Of a stretch of 64,000 nucleotides of DNA, positions 21,843-32,610 are shown piece by piece. The stretch is from Aricia agestis. Its lineage: Eukaryota; Arthropoda; Insecta; Lepidoptera; Lycaenidae. The notes under the pieces were generated by a model. That model was not told where the DNA came from and did not search any database. It was given only the letters and a program-made list of their open reading frames with translations. Both the position numbers and the translations under genes were made by a program. How positions within the stretch are numbered: position 1 is the first letter of the stretch; each line of letters starts with the position of its first letter. The DNA lies in contig NC_056408.1 in the NCBI RefSeq assembly GCF_905147365.1, forward strand, positions 11,656,001 through 11,720,000. Direction: 5' to 3'.

Positions 21843-22340
21843 TAGGAAACGTGACTTGATCGAAAATTTGTAAGACGTCAAAGAGGATCTGTGCAGTAAA
21901 ATGCGACTTTTTTGTTTTATAAGCTATAGCTTAGCTTTTATGGCAGTTTTTAAGCGGGGCGAACGAAGCAATTCAATATTACCTAAACCCCTTTCTCTTT
22001 AATCGGCATGAACTCAACTTCTTTTGTAAATTGTCAGCCTTAGCATGGCCACAGCTGAAATACGAAGAAATGAAAAAAATACAGATTGATAAATATAAAT
22101 ATTTATCAATCTGTCAATTTGTCTATTCTACTATAGAAAGGATTTTTTTATATGGTGGTTCTCTTGTTGTAAAGTTTATTATTTTATTCGACATCGGTAA
22201 TACAAAATTGAGACCCTGGTTAGGGCCTACAAAAGTATAATATAAAGCCAGGGGCTTACAAATTTGAATTTCCACAAACAAATTTTGTTTTCATGTTTAC
22301 CTCGATACCTGTTTCTTGTTTACCTAATTCCTTAAAGATT
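21843..22340. other. unrecognised DNA with one perfect hairpin
   Basis: ACAGATTGATAAATAT, AA, then its exact complement at 22081-22114 (16-bp stem). Nothing else is seen. Confidence 0.5.
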
Positions 22341-22344
22341 TATG

Positions 22345-23225
22345 AAGAATTATAGAAAAGCGTTTTCAATGCATACTAATAAAAGAAAATTGTTTTTCAC
22401 CGAGTTCCAAAAAGGAGGAGTAATATGTTCGGCTGTGGATTTATTTGTATGCTCAATGATTATTCCGCCATATGTCATATTATGTAGACCGATTTTCAAA
22501 ATTTTTATTTTGTCATAAGTATAGGGTTTCACTTCAATTTGGTACCTACCATGTTCACAAAAGTGGTGACCTTTTGTGATTGAGTTGCCTCGATTACTCA
22601 TGGATCTCATCATCAATGAGACTAATTTTTTTTTTTATGAAATAAGGGGGCAAACGAGCAAACGGGTCACCTGATGGAAAGCAACTTCCGTCGCCCATGG
22701 ACACTCGCAGCATCAGAAGAGCTGCAGGTGCGTTGCCGGCCTTTTAAGGGGTAATAGGGGAGGGTACGGAAGGAAATAGGGGAGGGTAGGGAAAGGAAAA
22801 GGGTAGGGGATTACGCCTCCGGTAAACTCACTCACTCGGCGAAACACAGCGGAAGCGCTGTTTCACTCCGGTTTTCTGTGAGGACGTGGTATTTCTCCGG
22901 TCGAGCCGGCCCATTCGTGCCGAAGCATGGCTCTCCCACGTCAAATCCATGAGTAATCGAGGCAACTCTCCAAAATTTATATGGAAACATAATATTACGA
23001 GTATAGTGATTTTCATTTTATGAGAATGATCCTAGGCACATTATGCTACCAAAAAGTAAATTTGCACCAAGGTATGCTATGGTTCCGAAGATACTAAGAA
23101 AACTTCGGATTCCTTATATTATAAAAGTTTAGGGGTTTCAGCGTTATAAGAACTGAAAGCATAATATTATGCTACATCTTAATATCATCATCATCATTTC
23201 CAAACCGACTTCCAAGGTAAAAACA
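22345..23225 (-). repeat. composite repeat (AAGTCGGTTAAA family) interrupted by a SINE
   Basis: CCGAGTTCCAAAAAGGAGGAG at 22400 and CCGACTTCCAAGGTAAAAAC at 23208 are the ends of a family also seen at 50925-51420. Internal text ATTTTCAAAATTTTTATTTTG and GTGGTGACC is shared, in inverted orientation to that copy. The SINE at 22629-22940 divides it. A 22-bp inverted repeat, GTTGCCTCGATTACTCATGG..., sits at 22584-22605 and 22945-22966 on either side of the SINE. Confidence 0.6.
22629..22940 (-). mobile_element. SINE-like repeat, GGGAGAGCCATGC family
   Basis: A full-length minus-strand copy: T-run and ATGAAATAAGGGGGCAAACG at the left (3' tail), GTAGGGGAGGG-type microsatellite in the middle and CCGAAGCATGGCTCTCCCACG at the right (5' head). 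Confidence 0.85.
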
Positions 23226-23270
23226 ATAATAATAACAATAATAAACTAAAAAGACGTATTAAATAATTCT

Positions 23271-23532
23271 TAGTGTCTAAACACACCATGCCGAAATTCC
23301 GCGGCGAGGTTGCGCATGATTAAGTCAGCAATGTCAAACGCATACAAGCCGCATGCTATGTCATCACTCATCGGTAATTTAAAGTACATTGCAGGTGTAA
23401 TCATGTGGAACTTCGGCCGCGTTTTTTCGGCCTAGTGTGTTTAGACACATACTCTTTAAGTGTCTAACATTAGGCTGAAAATACTCGGCGGAAGTTCGGC
23501 ACGATTACGCCTGCAATGTATTTTAAATTATA
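23271..23532. mobile_element. MITE plus adjacent inverted half-copy (GTGTCTAAACACAC)
   Basis: GTGTCTAAACACACCATGCCG at 23273 and GTGTGTTTAGACACATACT near 23437-23455 are terminal inverted repeats. Immediately after, 23456-23532 repeats the right arm in reverse (AAGTGTCTAACATTAGGC ... GATTACGCCTGCAATGTATT), so a second, truncated copy lies head to head. Confidence 0.7.
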
Positions 23533-23967
23533 TGTTATTACACATTAGATCTATAAAATTACGCAACGAACTTTTGTGCGGTCTCTTCGTCTGTTTCTTG
23601 AAAACAACGTTTGCCGGCTATGCTAGTAGTATAAATTCGGTTAGTTATAATTATATTATAAAAGTAAACTGCTACTTCTCTTTTCTTTTTTGATTTTACC
23701 TGCCTAACGGAAATACGTCTGCAAATTATTTCAGGTTGCTGAAGTCGCTATTTCATGTTGTTCTCTGCATCAAAAATAAGATCACGTACTCAGCAACAAA
23801 CATAAAAGAAACGAAGGTAAGTTCTAGAACTTTGCCGATTCCGACTCGACTCGATATCACAGCTTATGCTTTAACAATGTTGAATATTCGACTAGCTTGC
23901 ATCGATGGTTAGTGTTAAAAACTTCACACTTTTATCGGTAAGGACTTGCTAGTCGACTTTACGATTA
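23533..23967. other. unrecognised DNA
   Basis: No supported feature. Confidence 0.35.
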
Positions 23968-24751
23968 TTATATAAAATTCTCATGTGGTGCGTGGTTAAA
24001 AGGAGTCCACACCGCCCTTTTTTCCATACAAACGTTTCCTTCCTGGATAATGCTAGTAGAGTTATAATTTTTTTTCTGAATATCTAGGGCCACTAATGCA
24101 ATGTCCCTATGTTTTATTTTTTTTCATAATTTAATTATTAAATAAGATATGAACGTTCAAAAACCCAAAAAAATGGCCAGATTTTCCGCTGTGTTCAAAC
24201 ATCCCGAGAAAAGATTTGGCTAGATTATACAAAAAAAAAAAACTAAAACATAGGAACACAGCTCAGGCCTTTCTTTAATCTTTAATAAAAAAGTATTTAA
24301 ATCGGTCAAGTTTTGTAGAAGGAATCAGGGGACAACGAATCGTTGATTTTCTGCAACTGTCCCTATCGCGTTCTGCGGTATAGGCTTGAGGTAAGGGAGA
24401 CAGCTATAGATATTACACGTACTTTTTTGTCATTTCTCTAGCCCTTGGTGTATCCTATTAAACTCCTATGAAACGGCTCGACCGATATTCGTGAATTTTA
24501 GCGAGCATATCGGCTGAGAATCGTACAACATCTAGGTACTTTTTATATTGATAAGTGCATTTTCAACAAATGCTCTATGATAAATAATAGTAAATTATTA
24601 CAACTTGAGACTGACGGCGACCATTGTTTGTACGACGGTATAGCGATGGAGGTTGCCATGGTGACATAATTACTTAGTCACTTCAATAAAATAATATGGG
24701 CGAAAATCTAAATACTTTATACGGCAAAACAACGTTTGCCAGGACAGCTAG
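23968..24751 (+). mobile_element. Helitron (ATAAAATTCTC family) carrying a TTAA element
   Basis: ATAAAATTCTCATGTGGTGCG at the start, GACTGACGGCGACCATTG and GATAGCGATGGAGGTTGCC later, and the hairpin GGCAAA-ACAACG-TTTGCC, AGGACAG, CTAG at the 3' end. Removing 24000-24457 plus one TTAA restores the sequence seen at 5227-5368. Confidence 0.85.
24000..24457. mobile_element. TTAA-flanked MITE (GGAGTCCACACCG), nested
   Basis: TTAA at 23996-23999 and 24458-24461 flank a 458-bp insert beginning AAGGAGTCCACACCGCCC and ending TTGGTGTATCCTA. It is a sister of 53806-54280; shared blocks are AAAAATGGCCAGATTTTCCG and ACAACGAATCGTTGATTTTC. TTAA duplication is typical of piggyBac-type transposition; no transposase is present. 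Confidence 0.9.
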
Positions 24752-25250
24752 TTTTTTTATAATAACCTCAAAGTTAGATAATAATATAATCGTTACGAGC
24801 TTATTTCCAATTATAATAATATTCTTTCCCTTCTATACGGGAATATAAATGTTGTTCCAGAGCGACTTCAATGATAACATAAAATTAATGGAAATTTTCC
24901 GCAGAAGACGCGGCGGATTTATGCGGCCGTCGAATATTGGAACGAGTTGGAGTACAACGGAACTCCATTATGGCGCCGAGACTTATGCCAGTCATAACTG
25001 AACCGCCGCAAGTGCATATTATTTCAACAGTCTTCCGTATGAGGATGCAAACTTTGAAGGCAACAATTCTATCTCCATAACGAGATTTTTTTACAATTCC
25101 TGGCACTTAAAACAAGCTTTTTGAGTACGCTTGTATTGCGACATGTAAAGTTTATTAAATTTCATTTAAATTGGTTCATCGGTTTAAGCTTCTCAGACAG
25201 ACACACTTTCCCATTTACAAAATAATCTTATATCTTTAAACGAGCAATTC
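24752..25250. other. unrecognised DNA
   Basis: A 73-residue minus-strand frame at 24885-25106 has no motif I can name and lacks a plausible gene context. It has more GC and fewer stops than its flanks, so it could be an exon or a conserved element, but I cannot support either. Confidence 0.3.
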
Positions 25251-25411
25251 TTGTATAATTATATAATTATATATAATTGGAATCTCGGAATCGGCTTCAA
25301 CGATTTTCATGAAATTTTGCGATAAATTGATCTAGCTGGGAATCATTTTTAGAAAATGTCATTTTATTCGTGTTTTATCGAATATCGAGCAAAGCTCGGT
25401 CAAAAAGCTAG
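25251..25411 (+). mobile_element. short Helitron, CCGAGC-hairpin family
   Basis: ATATAATTGGAATCTCGGAATCGGC to the hairpin ATCGAGC-AAA-GCTCGGT, CAAAAAG and CTAG|T. It is a sister of 16080-16234 with a short AT tract instead of the long (TA)n. Confidence 0.8.
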
Positions 25412-26204
25412 TATTTCTTTAATTATAATATAATTTAGGTATGGATTATAATATCGTTAACGTGACGAATGTGTATAAGAATTAAATGCACCCTTTCTTT
25501 GATCAAAAAATCCGTCATGACACGAAATTTTATACAAAGGACATTGATTATATTTGTTGTAGTGGTGATACTCGCTACTGTTTTACCTCTACGATATAGA
25601 TCACTTAATTCCTTACTTGTGACTTGCGATGTATCGAATAAAAACCTACAGGCTGTAAATAAATCTAATTGGGACAAGTGGCACGAATAAACAGACAGAC
25701 ACAATCCCCGTGGGGTTCGTTTTGTTCATTGCATTAAGCTGCCGGTCTAATTAGCGAGCTCTCGCATTTGTGAGGCAATACGTTTGATTGTGGCTTACGG
25801 TGTAACTGGTCCTCCGACGATTCCATAGAATATACAGCATATTGAATAAAAATGCTATTCGGTCGGTAGTATCAACAAAAATATTGGATTGACATCCGGA
25901 ATTTCGTATCACAATGCTATCAAAATCTTTGACATTTTGCTACTGAATCTGTATAATGTAAAAATATTTAAAATCACCTAAGAGTTACGGTATTTGTTAA
26001 CAATTCTTCATTACAATCCAACAGTAGTTACTTTAAATCACATGTCACATGATTATTATTATTGATTACTGAATATCCTCTGTTGTAGCTCTATTAGTAC
26101 GATACCACTATCAGTGATATTGAATTGTAAGCAGATGGTAGAGTTACATAATTTCTGTCGCTTTATTTCAAGTCAAGACTAATTTTGACTCGACATACAC
26201 ATAC
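25412..26204. other. unrecognised DNA
   Basis: Overlapping open frames of 73 and 89 residues on opposite strands (25435-25704) show no recognised domain. No repeats were seen. Confidence 0.3.
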
Positions 26205-26259
26205 ATATAATATAATTATTATGTAATATATACATTATTACATAATAATTATATTATAT
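26205..26259. repeat. perfect 23-bp AT hairpin
   Basis: ATATAATATAATTATTATGT followed by AAT at 26205-26227 is exactly complementary to 26237-26259, with a 9-nt loop. It is composed almost wholly of A and T. Confidence 0.8.
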
Positions 26260-26327
26260 TATATATATTGATTTATAGTCAGGGGAATCTATGTAATATA
26301 ACTCTAATAATAATATCTATGGACGCT

Positions 26328-26590
26328 TCACACCACGTCAGTCTGGCCCCGTGGTAAATACCTGAAGGACTTGTGTTACAGGTACCAGACAACGGAAATA
26401 ATAATTATATTTAATACTTTTATAATAAACTTATTTTTAAGGTTTCTATTATATTATGATACACATATTTAATACACATCCATGACCCAAGAACTTTGAA
26501 AACTTTTTGTTCCGTCGGCGGGATTCGAACCCGTGACTCCCGGCTTGAGCTACCAACAGCTCACCAACTGAGCCACAGAGGTCCACAACT
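26328..26590 (-). mobile_element. tRNA-derived SINE, second family
   Basis: The minus strand begins GTGGACCTCTGTGGCTCAG and has box A-like TGGCTCAGTTGG and box B-like GGGTTCGAATCCC. The tRNA-like part (26513-26586) has an enlarged, unpaired middle and is followed by a body ending CTGACGTGG. It resembles a Lys-like tRNA head fused to SINE sequence and is not a working tRNA gene. Confidence 0.8.
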
Positions 26591-27068
26591 CTGACTTTGA
26601 ATTAATTTCATATTTTACGCGCCTATGTGATGTAGCTTTTTATAACCATCTCAAATCGTAAAATCAATCCAAAGACGTAAATCCAGGCTCTTAACTTCTA
26701 CCTAACCTAAAGTCTGCTTCTGATATCAAATTATTCGAACAAATAAATTGTAAAGATGAACTCGATAATAGCATAAATAAACTAGCTCGTTTACGTCGAG
26801 GAGAAAAGTTGTAAATTGGAACAGTATCGATAGTAAATAGCGGGATAATTGCAAAAGTAATTAAGCCAGACTAAACCGCGGGTCAATTTATCGGAGATGA
26901 GGAAATTAAAATTATCGCTGTCGGGGTTGTTTTGTTGATTCTACTCTCATTTATTTGTTTGATTGCATCGAACCAAACACTATTTTGAAACCAATTTAAT
27001 TACTGTTAGCTTAGAACATTGTGGCGGGATATAGTTGTATTTACTCGAATAACGTGTTGAAATATAAA
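26591..27068. other. unrecognised DNA
   Basis: No supported feature. Confidence 0.35.
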
Positions 27069-27071
27069 TAA

Positions 27072-27330
27072 AAACTAGATGACACTCGCACTTTGGTTGT
27101 GCCAAAATATATCGCGCGAGCACCCTACTTTTTCCGAGATAAAAAGCATCCTATGTCCTTTCCCTTTATAGCACTAGACAGAACTGAGTGGAAAAGGCTG
27201 GAGGAGGTCTATGCCGAGAGGCACACTGATCTTCGAGACATTCTATAGCTCGAAGTCAGAATAAAAAGGTTATTATTATTATTTTATGTCCTTTCCCGGG
27301 ACTCAAAGTATCTCCATAATAAATTATTCT
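27072..27330 (-). mobile_element. Helitron (CATACTAATATTATAAATG family) with a LINE tail inside
   Basis: CTAGATGACACTCGCAC at the left is the complement of the usual 3' end; GATAAAAAGCATCCTATGTCC and GGGACTCAAAGTATCTCCATA fit the family middle. The copy is split by the 120-bp insertion at 27165-27284 and loses its 5' end near 27330. Confidence 0.75.
27165..27284 (+). mobile_element. 5'-truncated LINE 3' end with 13-bp TSD
   Basis: TATGTCCTTTCCC at 27152-27164 is repeated exactly at 27285-27297. The insert contains GAGTGGAAAAGGCTGGAGG and CTTCGAGACATTC and ends in (TTA)n. In frame, GAGTGGAAAAGGCTGGAGG encodes EWKRLEE, a C-terminal phrase common in RTE/Jockey-type LINEs of insects. It is a textbook target-primed insertion. 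Confidence 0.85.
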
Positions 27331-27511
27331 GCGCCGAGGCACAATGCTCTTGCCACCAAGTTACCAGTTGACTTAAACACAATTCATGCTCTTTCCGCAT
27401 TTACGTTTATATTACCATCATGTACGCTTATATGAACGTTAATTTGTATGATTTGAATATTCTTTTAGGACATAATATTATTTTATATGATATTATATTA
27501 TGTTTTAACGT

Positions 27512-27808
27512 GGTAGAGCCATGCTTCGGCACGAATGGGCCGGCTGGACCGGAGAAATACCACGGGCTCACAGAAACCGACCTGAAACAGCGCTTGCGCT
27601 GTGTTTCGCCGAGTGAGTTAGTTTACCGGAGGCCCAATCCCCTATCCTATTCCCTTCCCTACCCTTCCTTATCCTCCCCTATTCCCTCTTAAAAGGCCGG
27701 CAACGCACCTGCAGCTCTTCTGATGTTGCGAGTGTCCATGGGCAACGGAAGTTTCTTTCTATCAGGTGACCCGTTTGCTAGTTTGCCCGCTTATTTCATT
27801 AAAAAAAA
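27512..27808 (+). mobile_element. SINE-like repeat, GGGAGAGCCATGC family
   Basis: GGTAGAGCCATGCTTCGGC at the head, CGCTTGCGCTGTGTTTCGCC, the CCTACCC-type microsatellite, and the tail CATCAGGTGACCCGTTTGC followed by A8. Full length. Confidence 0.85.
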
Positions 27809-28108
27809 TTCGCTATCAGATCCCTGTCTTTAGAAAAAGATACTTTCAAAGTGTTCAAAAGTATCAAAACATTTTGCTTTTAAGTTATTTTTTGTTGAGT
27901 CTTACAAAATTTTAAATTTAAATACCTGTAACCATGCAACAAGAACTTTTAAAGATGACGATGTCATATTCTGCGATAGAATTCTTTTCTAGATGGAATT
28001 TTCTACATTTCTATTTTAATGAAAAAACTAAAGAATATTCTGCAAGTTATTGCAGCAGCTACATAAATATAAAAATGCAAGTAGCTCCGGAAGGTATTGT
28101 GAGTTTCC
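27809..28108. other. unrecognised DNA
   Basis: No feature; the ATG-led frame at 27934 is open only because it reads on into the minisatellite that follows. Confidence 0.35.
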
Positions 28109-28282
28109 TGTTTATCCGGCACTGCGCGGGGTCACCGTGTTTATCCGGCACTGCGCGGGGTCGCCGTGTTTATCCGGCACTGCGCGGGGTCGCCGTGTTT
28201 ATCCGGCACTGCGCGGGGTCGCCGTGTTTATCCGGCACTGCGCGGGGTCGCCGTGTTTATCCGGCACTGCGCGGGGTCGCCG
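28109..28282 (+). repeat. 29-bp GC-rich minisatellite, six units
   Basis: The unit is TGTTTATCCGGCACTGCGCG followed by GGGTCGCCG. Six units are exactly contiguous (174 bp). Units 2-6 are identical; unit 1 has one difference (GTCACCG for GTCGCCG). There are no spacers. The plus strand has no stop codon in any frame, so two overlapping open frames (135 and 106 residues) cross it; I do not regard either as a gene. Confidence 0.95.
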
Positions 28283-28320
28283 TGTTTTTTGGATTACACT
28301 TTATTTTCTCTTCATTATTA

Positions 28321-28499
28321 GGCTGGCCTCACATAGCCTAAATTTCATAATCGGAAATTCATATTATTAATTCAGAAATACTGGAATACCATACAATATC
28401 CCACACACATTCTGATTTTTTCTGATTATGAATTTCATAGATCGATCTGTAAGAATATGAATTTCCGATTATGAAATTCCAGCTGAGTGAGGCCAGCCT
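28321..28499. mobile_element. MITE with TA target duplication (GGCTGGCCTCAC)
   Basis: TA | GGCTGGCCTCACATAGCC ... GCTGAGTGAGGCCAGCCT | TA. The arms extend about 45 bp through TTTCATAATCGGAAATTCAT. TA on both sides fits Tc1/mariner-type movement. It lies 38 bp after the minisatellite. Confidence 0.85.
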
Positions 28500-28732
28500 T
28501 AGAGTTATGTTTGCAAAAATATATATAAGTATATAATTTATAGATAAAATCTGGAAAGATTATATCTACAAAAGGAAGTTCCTGGGTTAGATATAAGTTT
28601 TCTAATGGACTTATATTGTGTAATCTGATTCTTATAAAATTATGTTACGAGTGACCAGTGTCACATATTGTGTCAAAAATCATGACAAAAATTGGGGCCG
28701 CTTTGGTATAGTATTTGGCCATTTAAACATAC

Positions 28733-28855
28733 TAGAGATCGCCCAATGGTCGAAATTCGACCTTAGACCAACGACATATTTAGGTTTTGTAAAAAATATT
28801 GACTTTATAATTTTTTTTCAACTCTTGTCTCTGGGACTAAGCTGCGCGTATTAAT
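28733..28855 (+). repeat. GAGATCGCCCAATGG repeat, 5' fragment
   Basis: TAGAGATCGCCCAATGGTCG, AAATTCGACCTTAGACC and TATTTAGGTTTTGTAAAAAA match the start of 49895. The 3' half is absent. Confidence 0.7.
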
Positions 28856-28978
28856 ATTATTATTAGGGAGCATACCCATACTACGTGACCTATTTTTTAA
28901 GATTTTTTGTAATATCTTCGAAAATATATTTATTACAATCATATGCTGTAAAGGGCCATATAGATGTACTAGCTGTTG

Positions 28979-29438
28979 CCCGCGACTCCGTCCGCGTGGA
29001 CTTCAGCTTGTAGCGTGCGGTAGTTCCCGTTTCCATGTAGGCTACAGAAATGCTTCCGCGGTACGATTATTTCAAACTTCAAAAATCTTCTTATAACTTC
29101 AAATAAACTCGCGAAAAACTTTCGTTATCCTTACCACCTCTTATAGAAACATGTTTGAGTAAGCGCTTGTGCGATGTAGGACGACGCACAGCGTCATCAA
29201 TTATGAATTTTTGGAACTAACTTAATTTGAACAAATTTACGTATAAACACTCCTTTACAACCCCTTTTTCCGGTTAAAAAGTAGCCTATGTCCTTTCTCA
29301 GGCTTTAGACTATCTGTGTACAAAATTTCATTACAATCGGTTCAGTAGTTTTGGCGTGAAAGCGAGAGAGACAGACAGACAAACAGAGATACTTTCGCAT
29401 TTATAATATTAGTATAGACTAGTATAGATTAGTATAGA
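28979..29438 (-). mobile_element. Helitron (GCGGGCAACAGCTAG end)
   Basis: On the minus strand it starts TCTATACTAATCTATACTA, continues into ATATTATAAATGCGAAAGTA and ends GACGGAGTCGCGGGCAACAG CTAG. The first bases are unusual: the 10-bp terminus AGTATAGAYT is present three times in a row (29411-29440, plus strand). A|T flanks fit. It is non-autonomous. Confidence 0.8.
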
Positions 29439-29716
29439 TTTAGGTTTTGATGAACGTAACACAATGATACAAAATAATATATTTACATAGATAGAAACAA
29501 AAAGTATTTTATTATGATGAATGATGATGAAAACATACATACAAAATGAGAATTAAAAATAATAATAATTAAGTTTCTTAATTATTATTTAAAGTTCTTA
29601 ATTTAAAAATTATTATCTAAAGTTCTGACAAACTCATGTCAGAAAAAAATGATTGAAAACTATGTTGTGCAGATTGGGGAAAAAAAAAAACTCGGATTAA
29701 TTCATTAATAGGATTT

Positions 29717-29930
29717 TCATTCGAGCACTTTGTGGTAAACGACATTCTTTGTTTTTTGGTCAGGCGCAAGAACAAATAAAGCGGATGGTTTGCCGACACG
29801 TGAGCATGCCACGTACAATTGGCCATGAGAAAAACATGCATTTTCTAGATTGAGGCCACAAATAGTCAAGGATTGGTTCTGTGATTTGTTGATCGTCATG
29901 GCGAAGGCGTGAATAAATCTTAGGTACCTA
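29717..29930 (-). pseudogene. Helitron helicase C-terminal fragment
   Basis: The minus-strand frame reads HAFAMTINKSQNQSLTICGL, then LENACFSHGQLYVACSRVGK, ending HKVLE and TGA. This is the C-terminal end of the Pif1-like SF1 helicase of autonomous Helitrons; AMTINKSQ-QS and YVACSRVG are late helicase motifs, and Gly is usual where Asn stands in KSQNQS. The Rep nuclease and the first helicase motifs are not present; the frame breaks beyond about 29930. The protein would unwind DNA during rolling-circle-like transposition in the nucleus. It lies 280 bp beyond the 5' end of the short Helitron at 28979-29438 and does not form a single element with it. Confidence 0.85.

Positions 29931-31692
<1,762 letters not shown>

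Positions 31693-31753
<61 letters not shown>
31693..31753. repeat. (TA)n microsatellite, right of large TIR element
   Basis: About 30 TA units continuing into ATAAT-type repeats that border the duplicated unit. Confidence 0.9.
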
Positions 31754-31759
<6 letters not shown>

Positions 31760-31786
31760 ATATATATATATAATATAATATAATAT

Positions 31787-32539
31787 CTTAATCTCTCGTT
31801 TAATTGGATCAAAAAACAAATGATATCCCCTACACTAGAAGCTGCCATTTTTGCAATCCAGGACCAATCTATAATAACTAAACAGTTCGAACGAGATATA
31901 CTAAAGAAAGAGGTAGATGGAAAAAGCCGAATATGCTTTACCAAAGATGAAACAATCCAACACATAGTTTCAGGTTGCGAAAAATTAGCAGGAATACAGT
32001 ACACACAAAGACACAACAATATCGTTCAATATATTTACTGGGCCCTAAGCAAAAAACATAATTTCAATACAGAGCAGTTATGGTGCAGAGATAAGCTCAC
32101 ACAACCCCAAGTTAAAGAGAACGATACAGCCAAACTTATGTGGGAGATGCCAGTACAGACAGACGTACAAGTTATCCACAATAGACCGGATATAATATAC
32201 ATAGACAAGCAACAAAACATCACTTACCTGATAGATGTCACAATACCCACCGACTACAATATTGGCGCTAAAGAAATGGAAAAATTAACCAAGTACCATC
32301 TGCTGAAAAAAGAAATAACTAGACTCTGGAAAACCAAAGCCATCATCGTACCAATTGTAATAGGAGCAACAGGAATGGTCGCCAAGAGCATCCGTAGATA
32401 CTGTGACACACTGGATGCTAAATTGGATCTAACCATAATGCAAAAACAAACAGTTATTTATACAAGTACAATTGTTTCAAAAGTTTTGGGAAGTAACATA
32501 CTAACAGACGAAGGCGAATCCGCAGTACCCTCTCCCTGA
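31787..32539 (+). CDS. 5'-truncated LINE ORF: zinc knuckle and endonuclease-like domain, copy 1
   Basis: The frame is open from the edge of the microsatellite at 31787; the first ATG is at 31820 (239 residues), but the true start lay far upstream and is gone. Residues from that Met: a degenerate CCHC knuckle at 37-53 (SRIC ... ETIQHIVSGC, with Ser where the first Cys is expected), then RPDIIYID at 122 and LIDVTIPTDYNI at 137, then KEMEKLTKYHLL. RPD followed by a D-x-T strand is the pattern of the restriction-like PD-(D/E)XK nuclease at the C-terminus of R2/R4-type LINEs, which nicks target DNA to prime reverse transcription. The RT domain is lost. The sequence has no stop and the tail follows 70 bp later. 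The family is a LINE; R4/Dong-like placement is inference. Confidence 0.75.
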   Translation, partial: LNLSFNWIKKQMISPTLEAAIFAIQDQSIITKQFERDILKKEVDGKSRICFTKDETIQHIVSGCEKLAGIQYTQRHNNIVQYIYWALSKKHNFNTEQLWCRDKLTQPQVKENDTAKLMWEMPVQTDVQVIHNRPDIIYIDKQQNITYLIDVTIPTDYNIGAKEMEKLTKYHLLKKEITRLWKTKAIIVPIVIGATGMVAKSIRRYCDTLDAKLDLTIMQKQTVIYTSTIVSKVLGSNILTDEGESAVPSP

Positions 32540-32610
32540 AGGTTTCGGGGCGGGACTGAGATGAATGCCAGCGAGAGCTGTGAGAAGCCAAACTTCACTC
32601 CGAATAATAC
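32540..32610 (+). other. LINE 3' UTR, copy 1
   Basis: GGTTTCGGGGCGGGACTGAG to TTCACTCCGAATAATAC connects the stop codon to the (AATAT)n tract, which therefore acts as the element's tail or as its insertion target. Confidence 0.65.

Noticed and set aside
22584..22966. target-site duplication of the SINE
   Set aside because: The two 22-bp matches are inverted, whereas a target duplication would be direct.
26513..26586. tRNA gene on the minus strand (GGTTCGAATCCC with flanking arms)
   Set aside because: The box-like motifs are there but the middle does not fold into a normal anticodon arm, and the sequence runs on into a SINE body. It is a SINE head.
28109..28282. CRISPR array from regular 29-bp repeats
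   Set aside because: Units are contiguous with no spacers and the host is an insect. It is a minisatellite.
27934..28370. 135- and 106-residue coding frames
   Set aside because: Both depend on the stop-free minisatellite, change frame with each unit and have no domain.
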